DNA from: Rhodocollybia butyracea
Taxonomy: Eukaryota; Basidiomycota; Agaricomycetes; Agaricales; Omphalotaceae
Length of the DNA stretch: 64,000 nt
Direction: 5' to 3'
NCBI GenBank assembly: GCA_015501585.1
Contig: JADNRY010000128.1
Span: 1 to 64,000 of the forward strand
Position 1 is the stretch's first letter, and every line of letters starts with the position of its first letter. The notes under the pieces are model-generated. The model did not search any database. It had not been told where the DNA came from and saw only the letters and a program-made list of their open reading frames with translations. The position numbers and the translations under genes are program-made. Of this stretch, positions 1 to 10,678 are shown in pieces.

Positions 1-758
1 GACGAATAAACGAGAATAGAGCGGGAGTACGGGGCATGACACCTTGGCCACTGTTCTCTTACCGCCTGATTCTTTTCTTTCATAGTGCCCATTAAAATCA
101 CTACTAAAATCCTGCATTTCTATGTCTCCTGTTATCCCGTTCCTTCATTCAACATCTCTCGTGTGCCAGCAAATGACACTCTTGAGCTTTACCGCCTTTC
201 AAACAAAAAGAGCTACTTGCAATGCTTACTGTATTGCTGTTGTTTGCTGCAGCCTTGCCAGCCTTGATCTTCCAACAAGTCAATCTTTTTTCACCCAGAG
301 CAGTTGCCAAATTCTGCAGTGCTGTCTCTTTGTGCTCGCTTGTATTGGGTCATTTTGGCAATGCTTTAACTTATCTTGAGTTTTCTTTTGCGTTTGGCTC
401 TGCTAGCACCAGCTCTTCCATTGGCAGTATTCTTCTGTGCACCCGAATGTTAATGTGTAGTGCTCTCATTCCATCCCACTTGTCAGCTCTTTGTGTCCCA
501 ACTTATTGACTTTGTCTGAAACCACCTCCTTCCATGTTTCTGCACTTATCATGTGCATGGAGATCATCAATCTTCCTCTTGCACTTTCTGATGTATTCAG
601 TCATGTCATTTGGAGCAATCCCGCATGGCCTACCTTTTTTGCTGCAATTTTTCATGTATTAGATGTCACCATTATTACAATGGAATACATTGTGTGGCCA
701 CCTTTTCCCTGTGTTTTGGATAACTTGAGTATCAGAAATGTCAATATGGAATTGGGAC
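1..758. other. No recognisable gene; AT-rich flank
   Basis: Only short overlapping open frames occur here and none resembles a family I know. On the minus strand between about 300 and 720 several frames carry lysine- and acid-rich stretches interrupted by stops, which could be a decayed coding region, but no motif supports that. The stretch ends at the 8 bases ATTGGGAC (751-758) that form the probable left target duplication of the adjoining hAT-type MITE. Confidence 0.4.
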
Positions 759-1927
759 TAGAGATGTCATGAGTCCAAGTCTTCACAGTACTCGCAGGTA
801 AGGTCCATGGGAAAACCTGCAAGTATGTGACTCGCAGATCCCAGGATCTGTTTCCCACGGGTCAGGCGCGGGTCACAAGTCAGACCTTTGCAACTTTTGG
901 TTGACTTGCAAGTACTTGTGTGACTTGTGCAACCAATATGAACTCATATATTTGTTATTGTTAATCAAAACTTACAGTAATTAATAGTATCATATTTACA
1001 CCGGGGGCATTCACCGTGGCACCTGAAATCAGGTGCATTCATATCACTTAAGTGGGCACCTTGAAGCTCACCTGGAAATCGGGGCATCACTTGTCACACA
1101 TTTGAATACCAATCTAGCGATTGAGATTGATGGATCTCGGCAGGTCTCGGCTATCTTGGTATAGTCTTGGCATTTCTCTAATAGGCTGTGATTCATGTCA
1201 AATTATTCAAGTTTTGATCCAAGGCTTCCGAGGAAATTGCTCACCCACGCCGAAAGTCCGGCTCGCCAGAGGCCAGACCAAGGGAGGACCCCTGAAAGTA
1301 CACCTCAAGGCCTTTCGGTAAATTTTTTTGATTTTGGGCCAAAATGTCCAAGCCAAAATCGCCTTGCTGGTCATGAAAATGTCCAAAAACTGAGTGGCTT
1401 CCGGCGCTTATCAGGTTTAGCGCCCGTTCTACATTGCATTTGTTTCAGTTTCTGAGTGTAATTCCAGTATTCCAGACCTATTTTGGACCATGGGGCTTCA
1501 GAACACCAATAGCGGCATGTTAACTATCCGGTGTTCAATTTCTGGTGTTCTGCAGACTTACAATCTTCAATATCTGAGGATGATTTTGTTCAAATTTTGG
1601 CCAAAAACTGAAAGGGTTTTTGCTAAAATTTCCTCAGATTTGTCCGAACTGCCGAAAGACCTTAGTAGGCATTTTCAGGGTCCTACCAAGGCTGTCTTAC
1701 GCAAATGGGGGGTATAGTGGGGTATGGTTGGGTCACAAACCGCGTTTTTGTATAGCTATAAAATATTCATAAGTCCAGTAGATATGTAACTAGTTATCAC
1801 TAATTAGCAGAATGAAAAGGAGAAACAGCAGTTAGCGGACCATATCATGTTCTATGACAGTCTATGACATGCACATTGTGGAGTAGACAAACACTTTATG
1901 TTTCACCGGTTTGTGAATAATTGAATT

Positions 1928-2010
1928 AACCCAAGACTCAGTTAGGCTGAGCCTAAGTATATAAAGCTAAAATGACTATTTATTTAGAGTACTTAACTGA
2001 GCCTTGGGTT
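1928..2010. repeat. Imperfect inverted repeat inside the Harbinger-like element
   Basis: AACCCAAGACTCAGTTA (1928-1944) is matched by the inverse of TAACTGAGCCTTGGGTT (1994-2010) with one mismatch, leaving a short AT-rich spacer. It may be the ends of a tiny nested MITE or a subterminal hairpin; no flanking duplication is evident. Confidence 0.6.
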
Positions 2011-2836
2011 ATTTGCTCAAGACAGCCCTTGGCCAAGGTCTGGCAGTGCCTTTGGATTTTATCACATGGTATTATCAAGGTTTTATTGTCGCCTTGCTTT
2101 ACACCTCGTTACATACCACGCCATTTTTTGCACACCATATATAAACATGCTTAAAGTGACTTGAGACCCTCCGCTCCATCCCACGACTTATCTGTGTTTC
2201 AAATCTTAAGCTACTTTGGTAACTTTGGATCCTCAAGATGTAAATAGCTTGGAGTCACAGAGCAAGAGTTACCAATAAAGCTGCTCAGCATCTTGACACA
2301 GCTATGTACAGGCCATATCCTTCTCAAAAAATACCTATTCCCATTGGAAAGGTCAGATCACCCTCTTGCCCCTGCTGCAAACATGACAGACACCACTGAA
2401 ACAGTGTTACATCGAACAGCAAAAGTAAATCAACGTGGACCTATACCTAGGCCTACTCAACGTACTGGGCTGAGTCCAACTACTGTACCTTAGATGGCTA
2501 CTGGGGATCCACAACCACTTGATTATAGCGGCTGTTCACCCACATATTTTAGTACCTATATACTTACTTACTGACAATACTTTGAATCTCTGATCATGTT
2601 TTGAACACAGGACCAGCCAAGTCGCGGCCTAGAAGGCCCAGAATAGATTGAAACATGAGATGATGGTACTGTACACGCCAAGTACACGCCATATTAGATG
2701 GCGATAGTAGAAAACAAAGAAAGAAAGGAGGGCTAGAATACAGGGTGGTTTTGCTCAAAGACAACTAAGCTCAACTAGTGTACATTAAATGATAGAAGGG
2801 AACTTGAATTGTACCTGGAAAGACAAAGCTGCACCT

Positions 2837-3158
2837 CTCACCAGGCAAGCACAAATCTCAGCTGAGACAACTAGATACGAGCCGGGCAAAGTAGGCAAGT
2901 ATGGACACTGCTGCTGCAGAGGCTACTAACTTATTTCATGATTATACTATGATTACTGGAGTCTAATCATCAAGTAAGTGAGTACACTCTACAGCAGCTA
3001 TCTATCACTCACCTGAACATTTCCACCTCGTAAGGTCGCAAGTGAAATGTATGATTTTGACCCGCCTCGTATGGCCAAAAGTGGTCAAATCTTTCAGGTG
3101 AGTCATTTTGTCTCAGCTGAGACATGCATGCTCAAGCTATATTCAGTTGCCTGGTGAG
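2837..3158. repeat. Inner inverted repeat, possible small foldback MITE
   Basis: CTCACCAGGCAA (2837-2848) and TCTCAGCTGAGACAA (2856-2870) recur in inverse order as TTGTCTCAGCTGAGAC (3108-3123) and TTGCCTGGTGAG (3147-3158). The arms are interrupted, so the boundaries are approximate. No coding capacity. Confidence 0.5.
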
Positions 3159-3832
3159 ACAGAGCCTTAGCTTACTCTTCTCTCTGTCTTGACAGGTATG
3201 CAGCATGCTTTGAGTTTTTCCCTCTTCTTAGTGTATATTACTTGAGTTTAGTTCTCTCATGTCTTTCCAGTGTTCCAGAAAATTTCAATCCAGGCTTCTG
3301 GCCCTTTGGGCCACGATTTGGCTATTCCGCATCCGAGAAATTTACGAGCGCCAAAAAGCCAGACTCAGTTTTGGTGCCAAAGATCTAGGCCGCCGGCAAC
3401 TGTCCAGCCCACATGATATTTGTGGACCAGCTCACAAATATCACGTGAATTTAAATAGTAATGATATCATTATCATTGCAATCTAGGTCGTGCCGTCCAT
3501 ATGGGATAGAATGGGATTGCCCCCAAAATAATAAGCGCCAGTTGCCAATTAAGCAGATCAAATGTAGATATTTATTTTGATACAAATCGCAGTCCACGAA
3601 GGCAATGCCAAGGTGCCAAGACACATTTTGCCAGGAGCCTGAGACCACCCGAGATCTATCAATCTTGATTGCCAGATCGATATTCAAATGTGTGACAAGT
3701 GACACCCCGATTTCCAGGTGAGCTTCAAGGTGCCCGCTTAAGTGATATAAACGCACCTGATTTTCAGGTGCCACGGTGAATGCCCCCGGTGTTATTATAG
3801 TATTTATCAAGTACTGCCACACATGTTTGAGG

Positions 3833-3896
3833 TTGTAGACAGCTCACGGCGATTGGGCGCTAAATTTAGCGCCCAATCGCCGTGAGCTGTCTACAA
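3833..3896. repeat. Perfect 64-bp palindrome at the MITE centre
   Basis: The two 32-bp arms (3833-3864 and 3865-3896) are exact inverse complements with no spacer, centred on TAAATTTA. The same position in the second MITE copy (22791-22854) holds a degenerate version with several mismatches, so this copy is younger or better preserved. The sequence could extrude a cruciform. Confidence 0.9.
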
Positions 3897-4250
3897 TCCA
3901 AAGCCTAACTGTCAGTACATTTTTACTTCATAACATAGTATGAAATTAGTGTAACAAGTAAAGTAGAGGTTTTTAATAGCATTATACACTGTACAATCAT
4001 TGTATGCAAGTAGATACTTGGGAATATAGCTATTAAGTACTTGTTTAGTATGTGGATCCACAAGTACTTGCGAGTCAGTGACCCGTTTCCCGCGGGTCAC
4101 AAGTCAGGCCTTTTAGGCCACAAATACTTGCGCCACGGGTTGCAAGTATACTTGACTTGGACTCGTGGACATCTTTAAAATTTGGGACCAGTCACATACT
4201 GGCCTCCTGCTGCTATTTACTGCAAAATATAGTACACATTTCTAAACTAA

Positions 4251-4335
4251 GATATCACAGGACTTGTACCTGCCACACGCAAAGCGCGCTGGCCCACACT
4301 CGCAAGTAGTTTATACTCTGAACCACTAGTTTTAT
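4251..4335 (-). repeat. tRNA-related, SINE-like sequence
   Basis: Read on the minus strand, TAGTGGTTCAGAGTAT resembles a pol III A box, and downstream GCAGG-TACAAGT-CCTGT folds as a T arm with a 7-base loop matching a B box. A second copy of the distal part lies at 40850-40912 on the plus strand with loop TACGAGT. No anticodon arm that I can assign is present, so this is not annotated as a functional tRNA. It sits between the hAT MITE and the broken DUF6533 gene. Confidence 0.5.
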
Positions 4336-4691
4336 GGTACTTATTAGGGAGTTTCAATCAATATCGACCAGGCGACTGACCGGCAGCCAAGGGGTGAGCA
4401 AACAAAAATGCCCTGACATGACCTTAGGGGGGTGTTGGAGATATTGACATCAGCCAAGCAATTGGTTTGCTTGCCGTTTTACCCTATGTTTTATGATATA
4501 TTTCTCCATATGTTTCCCCGTATGTTTCTCCGTACCTAGTGTATTTACAGCTGTTTGCAATTTTCATGACAGTCCGTGAATTTGAGACATGTCTCGTAAT
4601 TTTGAGTGACTTAGAGAAATTGTCATTTCAAATGACTTGTGAATTTTAAATTTTGCCTGCCGCCTGCCACTACTCTTTGCTCACTTTCATC

Positions 4692-6406
4692 ATGGCTTGT
4701 AGCCGTTCTACTACCTCTTCAACAGTGAAGAGCCATGAATTCATCAACAATAGTGACGACTTTGAGGACGACAATGCTTCAGCAAAATCAGTCACAGATC
4801 TCACTCATGGTGATGATACTGAATCTGAAACTGACAACGACGAAATCCAGAGCCAACCTTCTACAGATTTTACCATGGATCCCAAAATTGCTGCAGATCT
4901 TGAAAGACAACGTGAGGAAGATGTGAAGAAAGCAAAGGAAGCACTGAAGAGAGCTGAGAAGAAAGCTGAGAAGAAAAGGAGAGCAGACAAAAAGAAAAGC
5001 AGATAAATCTACATGTAAGTTACTGTTTCCTTGTTATTTTTGACGCATCTTACATTCATAATCAGCTTCAAGCCCAATGACTCCTCCTCAGCCTCGCAAG
5101 AAGGGCCGCAAAAGTGACAAAAACAAGAAACAAGGTACGTGTGTGGTTTTATTGCCAGATTTTCTTACTCATTGTCTGAACAAGGTAGTGCCACCCAAGG
5201 ACCTTAACCTTTCAGTTAGCCTTCAACTGTACATGTATCCTACTCCCGCAGAGGCCAAGAAACCAGTGAAAGACCGAACAGCTGCCAAAACTCAGATCTG
5301 GAAATTTGACTTTGCTGACCCGCTCTCAACTTTTGAGGCCCAACTTCTGGTTTGAACCAATGATTTTTTCAAACCTGACAACAGTAACATTGATGACTAT
5401 GACATTGCATATACAATTGCTCGAGCTGCTCCTCAGCCTGTGACACTTGACAGTGAAGAGAGCTATGTTCATCTGGTTGAATCTCCAAAGAGTACAAGTC
5501 AAGTTGTGGTGTATGTTACAAGAAAGAAGAGTGATATGGTGAGTTTTTTTTGTCGCTTGTTCTTTGCTTGTATCGCTCATAGCTACATGTAGATTGACAT
5601 GAGTAACGATAAAGAAAACGGTAAGAAAAACAGCAAGAAAAAAAAACCAAGGTATTTCTCATCAAATGTATCTTTATGTGTGCTAACGCATTGAAGGTAC
5701 CTGCCGAACGTGACATCAATTCAGATGATGACCCCGTTAACCAAAATATCATTGCTCTTCGTGGTCAATGGCCCTGTGAAACAAAATCTTGTCTGAGCAA
5801 AAATTGCTGGATCAATCCTGAGACTGCGGCACATTTTCCTCTTCACTTCAAGCGTCTTGAGAGATGGAGCATGGCCATGGTGCGCTCTATATTTTTTTGT
5901 ATGAATAACGCTGATGACATACTTAGCTGGATGGTCCCAAACGAGCAATGATCGACTCACCACCAAATGATCCTCTTTTTACCACCAACAATGAAGATAA
6001 CTCTCTTGCCTCCCATGTATTACAGCAGCGTCAAGTGCGACGCAACTCAACAGCCAATGGCTCCAACATTAGCATCAATATCACCCCCAAAGTTGCCGCA
6101 CTTCTTCGTCCAGCCCCTCTACCTTCTCAATTTCCCACTCCCATCACCACTGCTACCGCTACACTTTCGCTGCTATTGCTCTCTCCTGACCACATGCCTG
6201 GACCGCATATGACCATGGCCGATTTTTGTACACGATATGGACTTGATGAATCTGTCTCTCTGAAACTTATTCAACTCGGGTATGCAAACATGAACAGCCT
6301 CCAATATACCCAAGTGTCTGACTTGAAGGAGTGTGGATTGTTGCCAGGGAATATCGCACAGCTTCATGCAGCTGTTTTGGAATGGTCACTTGTTCATGCT
6401 GGATAG
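4692..6406 (+). pseudogene. Decayed accessory gene of the Tc1/mariner element, SAM-like C-terminus
   Basis: I do not recognise the whole protein. A first exon (ATG 4692; an upstream in-frame ATG is at 4653) encodes a Ser/Asp/Glu-rich region followed by a Lys/Ala/Glu coiled-coil ending in a KKAEKKRRADKK-type basic tail. Further exons, about 5068-5122, 5271-5538, 5593-5651, 5698-5880 and 5929-6406, are joined by plausible GT-AG introns. They encode a basic PPQPRKKGRKSDK segment, the start FDFADPLSTFEAQ, a Cys/Trp motif (WPCETKSC..KNCW) and a final ~60 residues (MADFCTRYGLDESV...LKECGLLPGNIAQLH) that look like a SAM domain. An in-frame TGA at 5353-5355 (consistent with a former CGA) and a frame problem near 5004 disable it. 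It is enclosed by the element's repeats, so it moved with the transposase gene. Confidence 0.6.
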
Positions 6407-6528
6407 GAATATAATGTTTTACCTGCTTTCACGTTTTCTTACTCTCGTTTCGCATTTGACATACAATAGAATCACATATATTGTATACTACATCACTATA
6501 GTCACTCGTTATCACAGTAGTACTTGAA

Positions 6529-7597
6529 TTACATATATCCTGCATGAGCAATGTATCCCTCTGCATCCTCTGGTGTGATTATCTCCATTACTTGTACCAT
6601 ATCGTAAAGCAAACCTTCTGAAGTGAATAAAGAACCATAACGACTAATGAAACTTTTGATTTTCGAGAACGCCTCTTCAATGGGATTGAAGTCAGGTGAA
6701 TATGGCAGTAGAAGCTCGATACAAATGCCTACAAGTCACTGTCAGAATACAGTCACTTTGAGAGTCTGTGGACATACCATATTCCTCTGCCAGCTCAATG
6801 ATATGTTCACCATGATGAATACGGGCATTATCCATGATCAGAATACTGTGAGGTCCCGGAAAAGGCGTCGTTAAAGGAAGCTGCAGTGGTAGCTAAATGA
6901 GATCAATCTATACAGGCTGAGAAAATCTTGAGACGAACCACAGATTCCTCCAAAAATTGTAGAAACCTTGCTCTTGTCATTGATCCTTCGCAGGCTGTTG
7001 CTGCAATCATCCCATCAAGAGACAAAGCTCCAGTTCCCGTAAGTCGCCTGCCACGAACAAAGACAGCTTTACGAATCACGCGAGTTCCCTTCCTGGACTG
7101 ACCATATCGTCAAGTCTTTGTACGCTCATCTTTTGACGTCTCATCAATGAAAATCATCTGCTCAGCACCATATGGAGACATGCGTCGGACAAAGTCTGCT
7201 TGAACCCTTTCATTTCATTCGGCAGCAATAATGCGGAGTTTTTTGGTGGAGAGGCCATGCCGTTCAAGTTCACGATGAATAGTTGTAAAGTGTGCGGAAA
7301 TGAAACGGTTGTTGTCCATCATGTCACAAAGTTCATCAAGGAAATAATCAGGACAATGGTGGACCAGGGCAAGGAGATGTTGGATATCATTCATATTCAG
7401 TGTGCGAGGACGGCCAGAACGGTGAGATTTAGGTTTCGATACGTGACCAGTGGCACGATAAAGTCGCAAAGTACACCAAAAAGTTGATCCAGAGAAGCCA
7501 ACGGCATTGAGGATGTCCTCAAGAGGGAGAAGATCACCTGATGGAGCTTGATAGCTGCAAGCTTAACATCATCGCTGATGCACTTCCGAGCTACCAT
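6529..7597 (-). pseudogene. Tc1/mariner DDE transposase, decayed
   Basis: This gene catalyses cut-and-paste transposition when intact. Read on the minus strand, it starts MVARKCISDDVKLAAIKLHQ, has N-terminal helix-turn-helix segments with the linker RSGRPRTLNMND, then the three catalytic-core motifs: FIDET (near 7150), ILIMDNARIHH (near 6835) and YSPDFNPIEEAF (near 6695). Short introns fit near 6893-6945 and 6729-6777. Defects: a one-base frameshift near 7555 and two in-frame TGA codons (near 7214 and 7110) where family context expects Arg, i.e. CGA-to-TGA. The gene ends at 6529. Length (about 320 codons) fits the family. Confidence 0.88.
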
Positions 7598-8293
7598 AGT
7601 GGTTATGTAGAAAGGCTCAAAATGATAGATTTATCTAAGTAGATAGATTGGAAATTTCTATGAAGTCATTTAAAATTATAAGACATGTCCAAATTCACGG
7701 ACTGTCATGAATATTGCAAACAGCTGTAAACCAGCGTACAATATGACTTTCCCCCACGCGTTTGCTAGGGCTTCACTGCTATTAGACCGGAGTGATCTGA
7801 TCCGACAACGACTTCTTCATTTTACTCCAACAGGGGGGGGGGTCAAAATTTTTCTTATGGCTGAAAAGTTCAACCCTAGATAGCGGTGTTCTGGTAGTGT
7901 TTAAATTGTCTCTGACTGCTTTATATACCCTTCTGATGCAAATTCAGACATAAATCATCAAAAATGCCACTATTACGGGCCAAACACTAGATTTTGGCTC
8001 TCCTACTAGTGCTCTAAAATATGCCCCAAATACATTTCATACTGCAGCTATTGATGTTGATTGTGGCATAATGTTGCTCTGATCTATTAAGGAATGTGCA
8101 AAACACTATAAATAAATATGGGGTAGAGTCTGTCTGTGACCTCTGGGCTGACCAATACTATGTGCCGGAGATGCCGGCACCGAGGGGTGGGAAAAAAATT
8201 CTATATAAGGGGCGGAGGAGGGGGGGGGTCAAGAAATTCCTTATGGCCCAAAAACAAGGTCATGTCTGGCCATAGTGGTTTGCTCACCCCTTG

Positions 8294-9940
8294 CCGGCAG
8301 CTCGACAATGTTCATTCTGAATCGCTACAGCTTTATGCTATACGCGGTTATGCAGCTGGCGTGCCTCTTTTCAAGAAATATGACAGATATAGGGTTTATT
8401 TCCTCATTTTATTTGCTTGCATACTTGACTGAATAGTGCTCAGCTGTAGAGATCTTGATTTTACGGCATCGCTTGTCTTTGGCAAGATTATGGTTGATTC
8501 AATGACAAAATGTGTGACATTTTCACTGATTTTTGAAGTAGCTTAATTCAGATTTATTGCTATCAAACTGTTGTAGTGCTTTCTATATTGAGGGTTTACG
8601 CGCTCTTTGGTCAGAAGCGCTCGTTATTCATTCTGCTCTGTCCCTTCATCATTGCGGATATTGTTGTTGGTTTCCTGGTACGTTCTGTGTTTATACTAGG
8701 GCGTGAGGTATACTTACATTCAATTTTTGTTTGCCTACGATGTAGTTGTGGTTCTCCTTTACAATAACCAGTAGCCAAGGAACGTTCGCTAAGCCCTTCA
8801 CGCCTTGTTTAGAAGCCAATGGGAACCTTGAGCTTCAAATGTCAGCATGTCCACCATTTCTTCCTCCATTTGTTCTATTGAATGCCATTCTATCTTTACA
8901 ACTTGAATGCTAGTTGTGAGTCTTCTGTCCACTGGCTGAATTTGCCAGGTCAATTGATCTAAACCCTAGTTACCCCAGTCCTTCCCCTCCTCCAATTGAC
9001 TTTTGACAGCATTATTGCGGCATTATCTTCTCGTTGACTTTGGCCCGAACGGCAAGGCACATCATGCAATCCAGAAAATCGGGTATTCGTAGTGTTGCCG
9101 AAGTTGTTCTGCGTGATGGTCAGTAATTGAATTGTTCACAGCCAGCCTGATTATTGACCGTGGATCCGTGTAAGTGTAGGTACTCTAGCTATACTTCTTG
9201 TACTAAGTCCTTGCTTGAAGTTTCTATTGCAGCCTCAGATGCAGCCTTGCCTATTTCTAGCACCATTTTTATACTCGCTAGTATACAAGCCACTATCACA
9301 TTGGTAAGACCTATTCAATCTTGCATGTTGGTCATCTCAACCCCCACCCAGGGCTCTCTCTGGTCAGGTGGCACAGTGAGTTTCCATCCCATACAATCTC
9401 ATGGGATACCAATTCCAACGCGGTGTTCCACAACCTAGATGCCAAACACACTGGGCCAAGTTATACTCAGCGTCTCCGCTTTTCTCCCAGTGTATGTCTA
9501 TCATCCCGCTCTTTTTTATTTATTTAGCTAAACCAACTAATCATTCTAATGATAATCGTCTTTCAGCCTACCGAATGTTCTGATAAATCGTTTCGTCCTT
9601 AACCTTCGTGCTTACTCTAACCGTACCCAACATTCCGGTAAAAGTCCTTCAACAAACGCAACTGCCCCCTCACTTGGTAGGCTTAGTTTTGCTGAAAGCC
9701 GATTCATCGGGAATATGGGGGCTCCATTGGACCCTAGGTCAAGCATGAGAACGGGGTTAGTTCACATGTGATTCCGGGCAGAGTGGATCCATTAACTACG
9801 CTAGTACCTGTGGTGAGTTTAGTAGTGATATCTACCTGCCGGAGGTTAGAGCTCTGACACTTTTTGATCGTACAGATATATGATTATGAGAAGGGGGCAC
9901 AATTAGTCTTGTGCCTACGCGGAGGGGAGGCGGGGGGCGT
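8294..9940 (+). pseudogene. DUF6533 membrane protein gene, copy A (disrupted)
   Basis: The gene is homologous exon by exon to copies B (52641-54571) and C (61069-63016). A 5' fragment (4345-4387) is separated from the rest by the 3.9 kb hAT-type insertion, and everything upstream of it is missing. Surviving pieces include LSILRVYALFGQKRSLFILL (8580-8640), the second conserved helix region near 9010-9115, and the C-terminal NRFVLNLRAYS and GAPLDP segments (9590-9740). Several exons have lost frame. DUF6533 proteins are multi-helix membrane proteins of unknown function in Agaricomycetes. Confidence 0.8.
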
Positions 9941-10678
9941 TGAGAAGAAAGCTGCTGGCCAGTCAAGGGATATCCAGATATCACTGAACCACTGTGTCAA
10001 TATTCCGTTCCTTGTATGGCAACTAAAACATTGCTGGTAGTCTCAATCCTTGTTCGTCGACGGCCGTTTGGTCCTCAGAGTGAATCGAATTGAGATTTAC
10101 TGTAATATAAAAGTGGAACCTAACCTATACAACGACATTTATCTTGCGCCCGTCATTTGAAGTGGTTCCAATGACACGATGCGCGGCATAGTCGTGCCCG
10201 TAATTAGAACCGGCTTAAATGCTATTTTGCGCATGTAGAATTTATAGAGATCCCAGCGCATATCATCAGACGGTCCATCTTACCCTTGCGCGTGGACGGG
10301 ACCATGACGGCTACTGTCCACCGAGCTTCGTCGAACAGACTCTGAGCTGATTGTTGCCTTCGATGGCTAACGTTGACGGCAAACGAACGAAACGACTTCC
10401 GTGACACTTATCAAGATGATCTGCTAAGTGCTACCGGGACATTTGGATCTGATCTTGGGGTGAATATACAAGCTGTCGATGTCAAGTTTTGGGCAGTGGA
10501 ACAGGCTTCCACTGAGAGCGTATCTGTCAGTGATGAGTCGGTACAGTTGAAGGGTGTCTTGTTCAAGGCTGTGTGGAGCTGAGAAGTAGACAAAGATGTA
10601 TCAATTGGGATTCAATCAAACAGGGTGCGGCTCGGATAAGTAGTTGTATTTATCAAGGAAGAACATGTTAACGAGTTC
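9941..10678. other. Intergenic, no supported gene
   Basis: Short frames occur on both strands at 10222-10593 but overlap one another and resemble nothing I know. The stretch separates the 3' end of DUF6533 copy A from the 3' end of the secreted exon-repeat gene, so the two genes converge here. Confidence 0.4.

Larger units (their letters stand above)
999..3791. mobile_element. Harbinger-like element nested in the hAT MITE
   Basis: The terminal inverted repeats begin CACCGGGGGCATTCACCG and stay similar for roughly 150 bp at each end (999-1150 and 3640-3791). The insertion is flanked by TTA (996-998 and 3792-3794). The uninterrupted sequence is preserved in the second MITE copy around 22890-22910, where the two flanks join with a single TTA. 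A 3-bp TWA duplication is typical of PIF/Harbinger elements. I find no transposase reading frame inside; open frames are all below 90 codons, so the copy is non-autonomous or decayed. Its interior contains further inverted repeats (1928-2010 and 2837-3158). Confidence 0.8.
759..4177. mobile_element. hAT-type MITE copy 1, split by another transposon
   Basis: The left end TAGAGATGTCATGAGTCC and the right end (reverse complement TAAAGATGTCCACGAGTCC) are the termini of the same family as the intact copy at 22471-23134. The candidate 8-bp target duplication is ATTGGGAC (751-758) versus TTTGGGAC (4181-4188), with three extra A bases at the right junction. Positions 759-998 and 3795-4177 align in inverse orientation with the intact copy; the material between (999-3791) is a later insertion. 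The family is non-coding and rich in AAGTACTTG and GGGTCA repeats, with a central palindrome. An 8-bp duplication and a YAGRG-like terminus are established hAT hallmarks. Confidence 0.85.
4548..7726. mobile_element. Tc1/mariner element with two convergent genes
   Basis: Long terminal inverted repeats begin CAGCTGTTTGCAATWTTCAT and extend about 90-100 bp inward (4548-4650 and 7630-7726). The element is flanked by TA on each side (4546-4547 and 7727-7728), the invariant target of Tc1/mariner elements. It lies inside the hAT-type element at 4388-8293. A transposase gene runs leftward (6529-7597) and a second gene runs rightward (4692-6406); their 3' ends are about 120 bp apart. Both are disabled by CGA-to-TGA changes and frameshifts. 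Confidence 0.9.
4388..8293. mobile_element. hAT-type element inserted in a DUF6533 gene
   Basis: The ends are exact 16-bp inverted repeats, CAAGGGGTGAGCAAAC, with weaker similarity to about 45 bp. The flanking 8 bases CCGGCAGC are duplicated exactly (4380-4387 and 8294-8301). The host sequence on each side (TTCAATCAATAT...GACCGGCAGC and GGCAGCTC...) is contiguous in DUF6533 copies B (near 52890) and C (near 61330), proving insertion into that gene. Outside the nested Tc1/mariner element (4548-7726) the remaining ~725 bp are non-coding with G-rich runs, so this hAT element is non-autonomous. Confidence 0.92.
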
